From an uncultured Ruminococcus sp. (GTDB lineage Bacteria > Bacillota > Clostridia > Oscillospirales > Ruminococcaceae), in assembly GCA_900553335.1 (NCBI GenBank), contig USCU01000006.1, positions 1 to 15,746 of the forward strand: 15,746 bases of DNA. Reading direction: 5' to 3'. A model generated the notes under the pieces. It did not search any database. It was not told the origin of the DNA and saw nothing but the letters and a program-made list of their open reading frames with translations. Positions 1 through 7,963 of the stretch are shown in pieces (position 1 is the first letter of the stretch; each line of letters opens with the position of its first letter). The position numbers and the translations under genes were made by a program.

Positions 1-679
1 GACAGGAGTTTTGATAACAAAGTTTAAAGTCCAACCGATCTTAGGCGGAATTATAACAATGACGGCTCTTTACTCGATCAATTTGGCAATTTTAGGCGCT
101 CCGAATCTTTCGCTGTGGAAAAGTTCTACGATCTTCAAGATGACAGAGGACATTTTCGGTGAATACAATCAGATTATAATGACGTCTATTGTTTTGGCAG
201 TTGCTTTTTTGATAATGTTTTGGTTTTTAAAAACTCAGATAGGAATGAGTTTAAGAGCTACGGGCGATAACGAATTCATGGTTCGGGCGTCATCGATAAA
301 TTCCGATACTATGAAGATATTAGGCTTTGCTATTGCAAACGCTCTTGTTGCTCTTTCGGGAGCTATGTATGCTCAGTTTACCCAAACCGGTGATACAAAC
401 AGCGGAACGGGAATGCTTGTTGTAGGTCTTGCGTCAATTATAATAGGAGAGATATTTTTTTCACAGCACACTATACTTTCAGGACTTATGGCTGCGGTTT
501 TCGGAGCGGTGGCTTATAGATACATACTTGCGTTTGCAATGAGTCTTGGAATAGATACTATGTATACAAAGCTTTTGTCCGCAATAATAGTTGCGGTTGC
601 GATTGCTCTTCCCGTTGTTAAGAAAAGCGTTATCAGCAGATTTTGTGGAATAAAGGGAAGGAGTGATAAGGGTGCTTAA
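1..679 (+). CDS. ABC transporter permease (TrpY/COG4120-like), 5' truncated by window edge
   Basis: This is the membrane subunit of a small-molecule ABC importer. The frame is open back to base 2 (Thr-Gly-Val before the first TTG), so the true start lies left of the window; about 225 residues are visible. The protein is strongly hydrophobic with about six membrane segments. The stretch around GMSLRATGDNEFMVRASSIN fits the cytoplasmic coupling loop that contacts the ATPase. It belongs to the permease family that pairs with COG2984 binding proteins and COG1101 ATPases, characterised in streptococci as a tryptophan importer (TrpXYZ). The substrate here cannot be read from the sequence. Its stop codon overlaps the start of the ATPase by 8 nt, so the two are translationally coupled. 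The binding-protein gene is expected just upstream, outside the window. The family assignment is from remembered similarity, not a search. Confidence 0.85.
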   Translation, partial: TGVLITKFKVQPILGGIITMTALYSINLAILGAPNLSLWKSSTIFKMTEDIFGEYNQIIMTSIVLAVAFLIMFWFLKTQIGMSLRATGDNEFMVRASSINSDTMKILGFAIANALVALSGAMYAQFTQTGDTNSGTGMLVVGLASIIIGEIFFSQHTILSGLMAAVFGAVAYRYILAFAMSLGIDTMYTKLLSAIIVAVAIALPVVKKSVISRFCGIKGRSDKGA

Positions 680-1460
680 AATAGAGAAGGCTAATGTAGT
701 TTTTAATGCAAAAACCGTTAATGAAAAAAAAGCTCTTAAAGACTTTTCGTATGAAATAAAAAACGGAGATTTTATAACTGTGATCGGTTCTAACGGCGCA
801 GGAAAGTCTACCCTTATGAATGCCATTTCCGGAAGCCTTATAATTGACAGCGGAAGAATTCTGCTGGACGAAAAAGATATTACAAGATATAAAGAACACA
901 AAAGAGCTAAGTTTATAGGAAGACTTTTTCAGGATCCTTTAAAGGGGACTGCTCCGAATATGACGATCGAGGAAAACTTGGGGCTTGCTTATTCAAGAGG
1001 AAAAAAACGAAATCTGAATATCGGAATAAGCAAAAGGGATATTTCAATGTTCAGAGAGAGGCTTTCGGAGCTTGGACTCGGACTTGAGGACAGAATGAAA
1101 ACTCCGGTTGGTCTTTTGTCGGGCGGTCAGCGACAGGCGCTTACTCTTTTAATGGCAACGATTGTTACGCCAAAGCTTTTGCTCTTAGATGAACATACAG
1201 CAGCGCTTGATCCTGTTACCGCAAAAAAGGTAATGGAGATAACTGATAAAATCGTCAAAAAAGATAATATAACAACCTTGATGATAACTCATAATATCGC
1301 AAGCGCACTTTCTTACGGTAACAAAACCATCCTGCTTTCGCAAGGCGAGCTTCTTATGGATATAACAGGCGAAGAGAGAAAGAATATGACGGTTGAATCG
1401 CTTATGAAGCTCTATTCAAAAACTGCTTCGGATTCGCTTTCGGATAAAATGGTACTATAG
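672..1460 (+). CDS. ABC transporter ATP-binding protein (TrpZ/COG1101-like)
   Basis: This is the ATPase partner of the preceding permease. All diagnostic motifs are present in a 262-residue product: Walker A GSNGAGKST (39-47), Q-loop LFQDP (85-89), signature LSGGQRQ (149-155), Walker B LLLLDE (169-174) followed by HTAALDP, and the switch histidine at 207 (THN). Length is normal for the family. I place the start at the GTG at 672 because GGAAGGAG (656-663) lies 8 nt upstream; an in-frame GTG at 663 overlaps that ribosome site and would be a poor start. The gene overlaps the permease by 8 nt. No strong terminator follows. A 6-bp AT-rich inverted repeat (1463-1480) has no T-run, so readthrough into the next gene is possible. 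Confidence 0.93.
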   Translation: MLKIEKANVVFNAKTVNEKKALKDFSYEIKNGDFITVIGSNGAGKSTLMNAISGSLIIDSGRILLDEKDITRYKEHKRAKFIGRLFQDPLKGTAPNMTIEENLGLAYSRGKKRNLNIGISKRDISMFRERLSELGLGLEDRMKTPVGLLSGGQRQALTLLMATIVTPKLLLLDEHTAALDPVTAKKVMEITDKIVKKDNITTLMITHNIASALSYGNKTILLSQGELLMDITGEERKNMTVESLMKLYSKTASDSLSDKMVL

Positions 1461-1529
1461 TTAATTCAAAATGCTGAATTTGGAATCATTGTGTGCAGAA
1501 GACAAACTAATTTTTACGGAGGAAGTCAT

Positions 1530-2408
1530 ATGATTTTTAAAAGAGTATTATCGGTTGTTTGTACAGTATTTATGACAGCTTTTATACCGATCACAGTATT
1601 TGCCGAGGATGAAAAAGCTGTGATCGGCACTGAGTATACAGGAACGAGCGAAGCTCCTGTTGTGATGTTCGACGAAGATTTGAGCTACGATTATTCGCTT
1701 GAAATAGAGGCTGTTGTTGTCAGCTTTGAGCTGGTTGATTACAACGATAACAACGGCTTTGCTATGAAAATGGTAGTAAACGATCAAAGTAATTCAAACG
1801 ATTATTATTTTCTTACGCTTTCCACCAATAGTTGGGCAACTGTAGATACGGGATATGGTGTTGTTAATAATCCTATCGAGCCTACGGGAGAGGGTATATA
1901 CAATATTAAGTTTGATGTTTCAGACCTTGGTGAAATGACAAACATAAAATTTGAGCTGTGGCAGGGAACAGCTAAGGTTTACGGAGTGTATTATCTTGAT
2001 GAAAGCGGAAACGTTTTGCATAGCAGCGGTGAAATCGTGACATCCACTAAGGGCTGCTATACACCAAAAGAAGGAAAGGTATCTGAATTTAATATAGGTT
2101 CTCAGACAGCGTCAGAAACTACGGAAACAATCCAGCAATCAACACAGATAGTGACTGTTTCTACGGACGGCAGCGGTCAAAAATCTGAAAGCACTATAAG
2201 CAAGGATATGCCCGGAATCTTTAATTTCCTGAGTAAAACAGTTTTTGGCATAAGAATCGTCTGGATAATTGTTGCTATACTTGTGATTATCGGAGTTTCA
2301 TTTATAGTTGTCGGAGCAATGATGTCAAGAAAAAAGCACAAAAAGGAAGCCGGTTTTAAAAAGGAAAAGAAGGACAAAGCGCCGAGAGATATTGAAAAGA
2401 GAGGATAA
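1530..2408 (+). CDS. Secreted beta-rich protein with C-terminal membrane anchor, unknown function
   Basis: The start is the ATG at 1530, with GGAGGAAG (about 1518-1525) just upstream; in-frame codons before it have no ribosome site. The 292-residue product has a signal peptide (1-25, predicted cut after VFA). A domain of about 150 residues rich in aromatic and beta-type segments follows (about 35-165, e.g. YYFLTLSTNSWATVDTGYG and KFELWQGTAKVYGVYYLDE). Then comes a Ser/Thr/Gln linker (about 190-225), one membrane segment (240-264) and a Lys/Arg-rich cytoplasmic tail. The folded part resembles carbohydrate-binding-module-like jelly rolls in composition and spacing, but I do not recognise a named family. 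The topology puts the domain outside the cell. The next gene follows 2 nt after the stop and also encodes a signal-bearing single-pass protein, so the two products may work together. Confidence 0.8.
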   Translation: MIFKRVLSVVCTVFMTAFIPITVFAEDEKAVIGTEYTGTSEAPVVMFDEDLSYDYSLEIEAVVVSFELVDYNDNNGFAMKMVVNDQSNSNDYYFLTLSTNSWATVDTGYGVVNNPIEPTGEGIYNIKFDVSDLGEMTNIKFELWQGTAKVYGVYYLDESGNVLHSSGEIVTSTKGCYTPKEGKVSEFNIGSQTASETTETIQQSTQIVTVSTDGSGQKSESTISKDMPGIFNFLSKTVFGIRIVWIIVAILVIIGVSFIVVGAMMSRKKHKKEAGFKKEKKDKAPRDIEKRG

Positions 2409-2410
2409 GC

Positions 2411-2719
2411 ATGAAAAAAATTATAATTTTGTTTCTGTTTACGGTGATTTTTGCATTTTCAGCGATTGGAATATGCGCATGCGCAGAGGAAGCTGAACAG
2501 GCGTCAACTCAGTCGACCGCAGCAGTAACAGCTTCAGCCGTTACTGAGGCAGAGGAAGTATCAACCGATATAAGCGGCAGAGATGACGATGAAGATCCTT
2601 TTGCCGATGTTGACAACTTTGAAATTCCGAAAAGCTTTTATATCGGAGGAGGAGTTCTTGCTGTTTTTGTTATAGCGTCTGTCGTAGTATTGATAATGGG
2701 AAAACCAAAGGAAAAGTAG
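2411..2719 (+). CDS. Small acidic single-pass envelope protein, unknown
   Basis: This 102-residue product begins 2 nt after the previous stop, with the ribosome site AGAGAGGA inside the end of that gene, so the two are surely co-transcribed. An N-terminal hydrophobic segment (4-22) leads into CACAEEAEQ. This could be cut by signal peptidase I (after A-C-A at 25) or act as an atypical lipobox ending at Cys24. A low-complexity Ala/Thr/Ser/Glu stretch (25-55) and a very acidic patch (GRDDDEDPFADVDNF, 56-70) follow, then a second membrane segment (about 76-97) and a short Lys-rich end. No family is recognised. The two-gene layout suggests it is a partner of, or is anchored beside, the larger protein upstream. 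Confidence 0.75.
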   Translation: MKKIIILFLFTVIFAFSAIGICACAEEAEQASTQSTAAVTASAVTEAEEVSTDISGRDDDEDPFADVDNFEIPKSFYIGGGVLAVFVIASVVVLIMGKPKEK

Positions 2720-2797
2720 TTTGTAATATTAGCCTATTTTTAGCGTTTATTGTGCAAAATAGCTACAATTACACGCGTATTTTTGTGAAATCAGCTA

Positions 2798-2826
2798 TTG
2801 AAAGTCAGTTAGAAATATGATAAAAT
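2798..2826 (+). promoter_or_regulatory. Sigma-A-type promoter for the surface protein gene
   Basis: A -35 box TTGAAA (2798-2803) and a -10 box TAAAAT (2821-2826) are separated by exactly 17 nt. The -10 is preceded by TATGA, giving an AT-rich melting region. Transcription would start near 2833, leaving a leader of about 80 nt before the ATG at 2915. The rest of the gap 2720-2797 holds only an imperfect AGCCTATTTT/AAAATAGCT inverted repeat with no T-run, so a terminator for the upstream pair is not evident. Confidence 0.65.
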
Positions 2827-2914
2827 AAGTACACAATGATATGAATGGGGCATTATTTTTAAATGAGTATGATGCTCTGTTTGTCTTATTAAAAAATAAG
2901 GAGGAAATTTAACT

Positions 2915-4792
2915 ATGAAGTTAAGTAAAAGAATTTTAGCTTCAGTTGCTTCATTGGCAATTGCAACAACAATGCTTTCAGCTACATATGCAAGCGCTGC
3001 TGATACTGAAGTTGAGCTTGCGAGCATTTCAACTGCTCCTGAGCTTCGTAAGAACGGAATAGACCTTAAACCAAGTGAGGTTTACTCAACAGTCAAGGAG
3101 CTTCCTGCTGAGCCTACTGTAGGTATTGCTTTTGAGATGGGCGGTTCATATAACTACAGAGGACAATTCAGCGCAATGACAGCACAGGAAAAATCATCAT
3201 CATATGCTAACGGAGATAAGTTTACAGTAATCAGAAATATTTCTCCATGGGCATACTTCTATGTTCATGCTGCTCAGATCTCGCAGACTGATGAAGGTGT
3301 GCCGCTTATGACTAAGAACGGTAAGGCTGCTAAGACAATTGGTGTTTCACAGCCTGGCGGAGCTGCAAATGTTTACTACAAAGACGGTGTAAAGCTTGAG
3401 AATGTAGATCCGGAGAACATTCCTGATGGTGCAATTCAGTATTTCCAGGAGGCTCAGCTTGTTGACGCAACGATCACAGGCGCAGGAACTTACAAAGCAG
3501 CTATCGTAGGTCATGATTTTGCAAACGATAGTTCAACACCTGGATTTAATATGTTCAGACTTTCAACAAACGTTGGATATTTTGACGGTTTGGTTTCAAA
3601 CAACGAGTATGTCGTAAATGCTGATTCTCTTAAGGGCGTAATCTCATCAGCAGAGGAGTTCCTCCCTGTACTTGAGGAGCAGCTTGAAGCTCTTAAGGCA
3701 CAGGCAGCTGAAAAGCCTGAAGAAGACACTACAGAGGCTGAAGATTCAACAGAAGCTGACGAGCCTGCAGAAGATACTACAGATGCTGAGCCTGTTGAAG
3801 ACAATGAAGCTACAATCGAAGAGCAGATTGCTAAGACAGAGCAGGATATCGCTGCAATTAAGGCAGCACTTGAGACTGCAAAGTCAGCAGCTGCAAAGGA
3901 CGGCACAAAGCTTGCAGGTGATTATTCATTAGAAATTGCAAAGATGACATATAAGGGATATAACAGTGCTGAAGCTTATGAAGCAGGTACTCCTGACATC
4001 GTAACGGATATTCCTGGATTTGTTGTATCAACTAACGGTACAAGTGATACTTACAACTTCCCTGATTATTATATTGATAACATATACGGAGATAAGGGAT
4101 TCCAGAATTTAGGTAATGGTATCAGCAGTGTAACCAAGGATGACAATGGTAATGTTTCCGGATACATTCAGGGTAATCTTGTATCAACAGACGGTTCGGT
4201 AAATGCTATCGGAACTTCTGTTAAAACTACTGATAATGGCGCTAAGGCTGGTATACTTCCTACTTATGCTTTAGAGATCGAATTTACAATTGACGAAGGC
4301 AAGGCTGATGTATTTGGCTATCAGGGCGACATCAACGAGGCTGCTTCTGATCTTACTGCTGCTATAGCAGAGGCAGGCGGACTTGTTTGGAATACACTTA
4401 ACAAGGCTATTGCTGATGCTGAGGCAGTAGATTCTTCTAAGTACACAACAACTTCATACGAGGCTCTTATGTCAGCAGTTCAGGCTGCTAAGGATCTTAT
4501 CGCTAAGTATGAGAACGGTGAGGATGTAACTCAGGAAGAAATTGATGCAGCAGTAGAGGCTATTACAGCTGCACTCAATGCTCTTGAGCCAATTGAGATT
4601 CCTTCAGAGCCAACTACTAACGGTGATGATAATAATAATAATACAACAGCACCAACTGACGGAAGCGGAAACGGTTCTAACGGTTCGAGCGCTACAGATC
4701 CTAACCCAAGCACAGGTGCAGGCGTTGCAGTAACAGGCGCTATGGCACTCTTGGTAGGTGCAGGATTTACAATCTCAAGAAAGAGAAAGTAA
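2915..4792 (+). CDS. Surface protein with acidic coiled-coil insert, FIVAR domain and NPSTG sorting-like tail
   Basis: This is a 625-residue exported protein. The start is set by AAGGAGG (2898-2904), 10 nt before the ATG. A signal peptide (1-28, cut after ASA) precedes a first beta-rich domain (about 65-235). Residues 250-330 form Glu/Ala/Gln-rich coiled-coil segments interrupted by a strongly acidic Thr/Glu/Asp insert (267-298, with EDTTEAE/EDTTDAE repeats). A second beta-rich domain spans about 335-470. Residues 490-558 match the FIVAR pattern (KAIADAEAV...YEALMSAVQAAKDLI...AVEAITAALNAL), a module common in Gram-positive surface proteins. A Thr/Asn/Gly/Ser linker leads to NPSTGAG (597-603), a hydrophobic stretch and RKRK, which fits a sortase-type sorting signal. 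Codon use (mostly GCT/GCA, CTT, AAG) is more biased than in the neighbours, suggesting high expression. The ligand is unknown. It has its own promoter and ends at a strong terminator. Confidence 0.85.
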   Translation: MKLSKRILASVASLAIATTMLSATYASAADTEVELASISTAPELRKNGIDLKPSEVYSTVKELPAEPTVGIAFEMGGSYNYRGQFSAMTAQEKSSSYANGDKFTVIRNISPWAYFYVHAAQISQTDEGVPLMTKNGKAAKTIGVSQPGGAANVYYKDGVKLENVDPENIPDGAIQYFQEAQLVDATITGAGTYKAAIVGHDFANDSSTPGFNMFRLSTNVGYFDGLVSNNEYVVNADSLKGVISSAEEFLPVLEEQLEALKAQAAEKPEEDTTEAEDSTEADEPAEDTTDAEPVEDNEATIEEQIAKTEQDIAAIKAALETAKSAAAKDGTKLAGDYSLEIAKMTYKGYNSAEAYEAGTPDIVTDIPGFVVSTNGTSDTYNFPDYYIDNIYGDKGFQNLGNGISSVTKDDNGNVSGYIQGNLVSTDGSVNAIGTSVKTTDNGAKAGILPTYALEIEFTIDEGKADVFGYQGDINEAASDLTAAIAEAGGLVWNTLNKAIADAEAVDSSKYTTTSYEALMSAVQAAKDLIAKYENGEDVTQEEIDAAVEAITAALNALEPIEIPSEPTTNGDDNNNNTTAPTDGSGNGSNGSSATDPNPSTGAGVAVTGAMALLVGAGFTISRKRK

Positions 4793-4810
4793 TTTGAATT
4801 AAAAAAATAT

Positions 4811-4843
4811 GACCGATCGGATTTAGTCCGATCGGTCTTTTTT
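4811..4843. terminator. Bidirectional intrinsic terminator between convergent genes
   Basis: A perfect 11-bp stem GACCGATCGGA / TCCGATCGGTC with a 5-nt loop (TTTAG, 4822-4826) is followed by six T residues on the plus strand. It is preceded by A7-T-A-T (4801-4810), which gives a U-rich tail on the minus strand. It closes the surface protein gene and the minus-strand operon that ends at 4851. Confidence 0.93.
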
Positions 4844-4850
4844 GTTTTGT

Positions 4851-5345
4851 TTATTCAGTTTTAAAATCTGAAAAGACAACGTCTATACCTTCTATGCTTA
4901 AATTTATAGGAATATCGTCCTTAAAGGTAATAGTATAAGCGCTTTCACCAACCATGCCCTTTGCGATCACAGTATCCTTGTTAGTAGTGTATTTGACATC
5001 AGACGACAGCGTTGCAGAATCCAGAGAAGAAATTATAAGTGTGCTGATTGCGCTGTCAGGAAGAGAATCTCTGCCATCTGAAAACTCAATGTCGCCGAGC
5101 CTTACGTTATACTGATCACCCTCATAGGTAATAGTAAGGCCTTCGATCTCTTCGGGCTGTGAATAAGAAAACGTCCACATTGCCTCATCTTTTTTTATCT
5201 TTCCCACATATGTGTCCGCCTGAGTGGAGATCTCAACCGAACAGCTGTAGGGAGCTTTAAGCTCGACCTTATCCGCCTCGTTGCAGGCGCAAAGGGAGAT
5301 GCCAAAAGACAAGCACAAAAAATAAGCATATGCCTTTTTTTTCAT
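4851..5345 (-). CDS. Small putative lipoprotein, LolA-like in style, unknown
   Basis: This 164-residue product has a short Lys-rich start, a hydrophobic segment and a lipobox-like LCAC, with the acylated cysteine probably at residue 21; a lipoprotein on the outer face of the membrane is therefore likely. The remainder alternates short beta-strand-like segments (YSCSVEISTQADTYVGKIKK; EIEGLTITYEGDQYNVRLG; AYTITFKDDIPINLSIEG). This recalls the LolA/LppX-type half-barrel fold of small lipoproteins, but that is an inference from pattern only. The ATG has AGGAGAGG just upstream. It is the last gene of the minus-strand operon, 36 nt behind nnr, and ends at the shared terminator. Nothing in it suggests a direct role in nucleotide repair. 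Confidence 0.72.
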   Translation of the reverse strand: MKKKAYAYFLCLSFGISLCACNEADKVELKAPYSCSVEISTQADTYVGKIKKDEAMWTFSYSQPEEIEGLTITYEGDQYNVRLGDIEFSDGRDSLPDSAISTLIISSLDSATLSSDVKYTTNKDTVIAKGMVGESAYTITFKDDIPINLSIEGIDVVFSDFKTE

Positions 5346-5381
5346 ATAATCCTCTCCTGTGTAAACGCAAAAGGTAAGCGT

Positions 5382-6899
5382 TTAATTCTCGATATTAAAG
5401 ATAACACCGGGCAGAGAGTTTAGAATATCCCGTGGGAGTATTCCCCTCTTTGACATTGAAACGGACAAAGTTTCGGCGCACTCTCCTAAAATATAAGAAG
5501 CAAGTGCAATAGCATCCAATGGCTCAGATCCCTGAGCAATGAGAGATGCACAAATTCCTGCAAGCATATCTCCGCTTCCGCCCTTTGACAAAGCAGAATT
5601 GCCTTTTGAAATGAGATATGCCTTTTTGCCGTTATAAGCGAACGACTCTCTTGATTTTGAAATAACGGTAACTCCAAAACTTTCGCAGAAATCAAGAACA
5701 CAACTTATTCTGTTGTTCAGAGTATTGCTTAAATCTTTGCCGACTAGCCTTGAAAGCTCAGCCGGGTGAGGAGTTAAAACAACATTTGCTTCGGTGTTTC
5801 TTAATACATCTATATTCTCGCAAATGCAATTTATTCCGTCCGCATCAAGAATTATTGTTCCTTTGTATTTGCTTACTATTTCCTTTGTAAGGTTAATAGT
5901 GTCAGGTGTTTTTTGAATTCCGCATCCGATAAGTAAAGCTGACGATTTCTCTGTTTTGTGTAAAATAACCTCTAAGTTTTCCTCTGAAACAGCTCCGTCG
6001 GACGCAGAGCGAAGAGGAGTGAAAATTGCCTCCGGAACAGTTGGGGCAATGGTTTTTACAACACTTTCAGTTGACATGACATGAACAATTCCGACACCGC
6101 TTCTCAGTGCAGCATTTGCTGAAAGTATTGCAGCGCCTATATACTTGTCTGATCCGACCAAAAGAGAAGCTTTGCCGAATGTTCCCTTGTGGGAGTTTTC
6201 GGGCCTTGCAGGCAGAAACGCTTTAGCCAGCGATATATCAAAAAGCTCGGTTTTAAAAGCGTTCTCAGCTTGGCTTGGAATTTTGATATCGCATACCTGT
6301 ATCTCACCGCAATACTCTTTTGCAGGCGACAGCAGACAGCCAAGCTTTGCTGCATGAAAGCTTACAGTTTTGTCGTAATGAACAGTGCAGCTTGCAGCAA
6401 AACCGTTTTCACAGTTTACTCCGCTCGGAAGATCGCAGGCAATCTTATATGCCAAAGATTTTTCAACTGCTGAAAAAACTTCTTTCACATTATTGCTGAA
6501 CTCACCGTGAAAGCCTGTTCCGAAAACACAGTCGATGATTATTTTTGCGTTGATAATTTCTTCTGTTGGTATGCTTTCGATGCATTTAATAACACGGATA
6601 TCAGATCTTAGTGCAGAAAATGCATCCTTTGCAAGGTCTGTTTTTGCGTCTGCCAAAAGCACAACAGTAGGATTTATGCCTGCGTCTTTCAGATAGTTTG
6701 CACATACTAAACCGTCACCGCCGTTGTTCCCTGAACCGATAAGCAGAAGACATTCGTTAGTCATATTTTTATATGCATAATCTTTTATAACTGTAAACAG
6801 CGCAAATCCTGCATTTTTCATGAGATGTGACAAAGAAACTCCGTATGAAACGGAGTTTTGTTCGGCATTTATCATTTGTTTTTTAGTAAGAATTTTCAT
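5382..6899 (-). CDS. nnr: Bifunctional NAD(P)H-hydrate epimerase / ADP-dependent dehydratase
   Basis: This enzyme repairs damaged NADH and NADPH hydrates in the cytoplasm. The N-terminal half (1 to about 215) is the YjeF_N epimerase, with GSGNNGGDG (55-63), DCVFGTGFHGE (123-133) and DLPSGV (156-161). The C-terminal half (about 225-505) is the ribokinase-like dehydratase, with KGTFGKASLLVGSDKYIGAA (238-257), LDADGIN (351-357), LTPHPAEL (375-382) and SKGGSGDMLAGI (438-449), where Asp444 is the expected catalytic base. At 505 residues it is the normal length of the fused form. AAAGGTG lies about 11 nt before the ATG. It sits directly downstream of acpS, a common bacterial arrangement, and is followed by a lipoprotein gene. 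No key residue appears missing. Confidence 0.95.
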   Translation of the reverse strand: MKILTKKQMINAEQNSVSYGVSLSHLMKNAGFALFTVIKDYAYKNMTNECLLLIGSGNNGGDGLVCANYLKDAGINPTVVLLADAKTDLAKDAFSALRSDIRVIKCIESIPTEEIINAKIIIDCVFGTGFHGEFSNNVKEVFSAVEKSLAYKIACDLPSGVNCENGFAASCTVHYDKTVSFHAAKLGCLLSPAKEYCGEIQVCDIKIPSQAENAFKTELFDISLAKAFLPARPENSHKGTFGKASLLVGSDKYIGAAILSANAALRSGVGIVHVMSTESVVKTIAPTVPEAIFTPLRSASDGAVSEENLEVILHKTEKSSALLIGCGIQKTPDTINLTKEIVSKYKGTIILDADGINCICENIDVLRNTEANVVLTPHPAELSRLVGKDLSNTLNNRISCVLDFCESFGVTVISKSRESFAYNGKKAYLISKGNSALSKGGSGDMLAGICASLIAQGSEPLDAIALASYILGECAETLSVSMSKRGILPRDILNSLPGVIFNIEN

Positions 6900-6930
6900 G
6901 ATTAAAGAAACACCTTTCGTCTTTTCTATT

Positions 6931-7287
6931 CTATATATAAGCTATTACAGTTGCTATTGCAAGCGTATTTGTATGGCTTATGCTTACATCAAATGAAAAT
7001 CCATTTGCTGCCTGCAGCGCATTACCTGACAGCTTTAAATACGGCTTTCCAAGATCATTTCTTAAGACCTCAACTTCAATTAGAGAGAAAGAGCGTACTC
7101 CTGTTCCAAGAGCCTTTGAAAAGGCTTCTTTAGCGGCCCAGTTTCCTGCATACGACTCAAATTTATTTTTCTTTTTTTCTATAATGCTGATCTCATCGTG
7201 TGAAAAAACCCGATTTTTAAAGTGTTCCTTAGACACACTGTCTTTTATTCTTTCAACCTCAATTATATCTGTACCTATTCTATACAT
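6931..7287 (-). CDS. acpS: Holo-[acyl-carrier-protein] synthase
   Basis: AcpS transfers 4'-phosphopantetheine from CoA to the serine of acyl carrier protein, activating fatty acid synthesis. The 118-residue product starts MYRIGTDIIEVERI, with the metal-binding aspartate at 7, and contains NWAAKEAFSKALGTG (49-63) with the second metal ligand Glu54. The C-terminal DVSISHT is also typical of the family. The start chosen is the ATG at 7287, one base after the stop of the upstream gene, with AGGA close by. An upstream in-frame start would add 13 residues foreign to the family and overlap the previous gene. Length is typical (about 120). It is probably translated by coupling with the upstream gene. 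Confidence 0.95.
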   Translation of the reverse strand: MYRIGTDIIEVERIKDSVSKEHFKNRVFSHDEISIIEKKKNKFESYAGNWAAKEAFSKALGTGVRSFSLIEVEVLRNDLGKPYLKLSGNALQAANGFSFDVSISHTNTLAIATVIAYI

Positions 7288-7288
7288 A

Positions 7289-7792
7289 CTATGTCCTATT
7301 CGCAGTACAGGGAATATATTTTTCAATCATCTCAAGCATCTCTTCGTTGGGAGTGAAAATGAGCCTTGTGTTTCCAAGTTCTCTGTGACGAAAATCAATA
7401 TAGTAGTTATTATCGCTCTCACGACAGCTTACATCTACTAAAGTCATATCGCCTTTTACTGCTGTTTTTTCTTTTCCAAAAGCAGTTGAGCTTTTTATAT
7501 CTGCTGTAATAAGACGCTTGCGCTTTCTTTGCCCCATTATTTTATCTATATCCATTTCACCGTTAGTTAAAATGTATTCATATTCAATGTAAAACCCGCC
7601 GAGAATGTAGTAAGTTCCCCATAAAACAACTGCGGCAAGTATAAGCCCGATGATAAAATTATTTAAAAACTGAAGTGATAAAAACATAAGAATAGCAGCT
7701 GCTATAATTCCTGCGGCTGTTACAAGAAGCCATTTCAAAGTATCGGAAGAGTCTTTACCCTTTTTTACAAGCTGTTCTTTATAGTTATCCAT
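7289..7792 (-). CDS. DUF6106-like two-helix membrane protein
   Basis: This 167-residue product has a charged N-terminus, two adjacent membrane helices (about 20-41 and 45-64) and a cytoplasmic C-terminal domain of about 100 residues (EYILTNGEMDIDKIMGQRKR onward) that reads like a small beta-rich, PH-like fold. I associate it with the DUF6106 proteins found beside acpS and nnr in Clostridia; function is unknown. The ATG is preceded by AGGAGA. It is the first gene of the operon and its stop is one base from the acpS start. The Lys/Arg-rich MGQRKRKRL segment (86-94) just beyond the membrane could contact lipid head groups, which is speculation. Confidence 0.8.
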   Translation of the reverse strand: MDNYKEQLVKKGKDSSDTLKWLLVTAAGIIAAAILMFLSLQFLNNFIIGLILAAVVLWGTYYILGGFYIEYEYILTNGEMDIDKIMGQRKRKRLITADIKSSTAFGKEKTAVKGDMTLVDVSCRESDNNYYIDFRHRELGNTRLIFTPNEEMLEMIEKYIPCTANRT

Positions 7793-7813
7793 TTTTAATA
7801 TCTCCTATCGTAT

Positions 7814-7855
7814 GTTTTACAGATTTATTCTATCATACTTTCTGTAAAACTGCAA
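7814..7855 (-). promoter_or_regulatory. Promoter of the minus-strand operon with an overlapping 10-bp inverted repeat
   Basis: Reading the minus strand, a -35 TTGCAG (7855-7850), a 17-nt spacer and a -10 TAGAAT (7832-7827) lie about 35 nt before the first gene. A perfect 10-bp inverted repeat, GTTTTACAGA (7814-7823) and TCTGTAAAAC (7841-7850), brackets the -10: one arm abuts the -35, the other covers the start region. This is the position of a repressor operator. The half-site ACAGA recurs in the divergent promoter at 7974-7989. Confidence 0.55.
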
Positions 7856-7963
7856 TGTTTTGCTTTAAATATTTTTGAATACCGCGAATCATGATAGCTT
7901 ACGGGTAACGACTCAGTAAGAATAAGATTTTTTATGATTTTAATGCGTTTTTCTTTGAAACTA

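Noticed and set aside
663..671. GTG at 663 as start of the ATPase
   Set aside because: It overlaps the GGAAGGAG ribosome site; the GTG at 672 has correct spacing and gives the normal family N-terminus.
1463..1480. Terminator after the ABC ATPase
   Set aside because: The AATTCA/TGAATT inverted repeat is short, lacks G-C pairs and has no T-run.
3511..3906. Ser/Ala-rich minus-strand open frame inside the surface protein
   Set aside because: It is the low-complexity mirror of the acidic repeat region in the real gene; there is no independent ribosome site or promoter.
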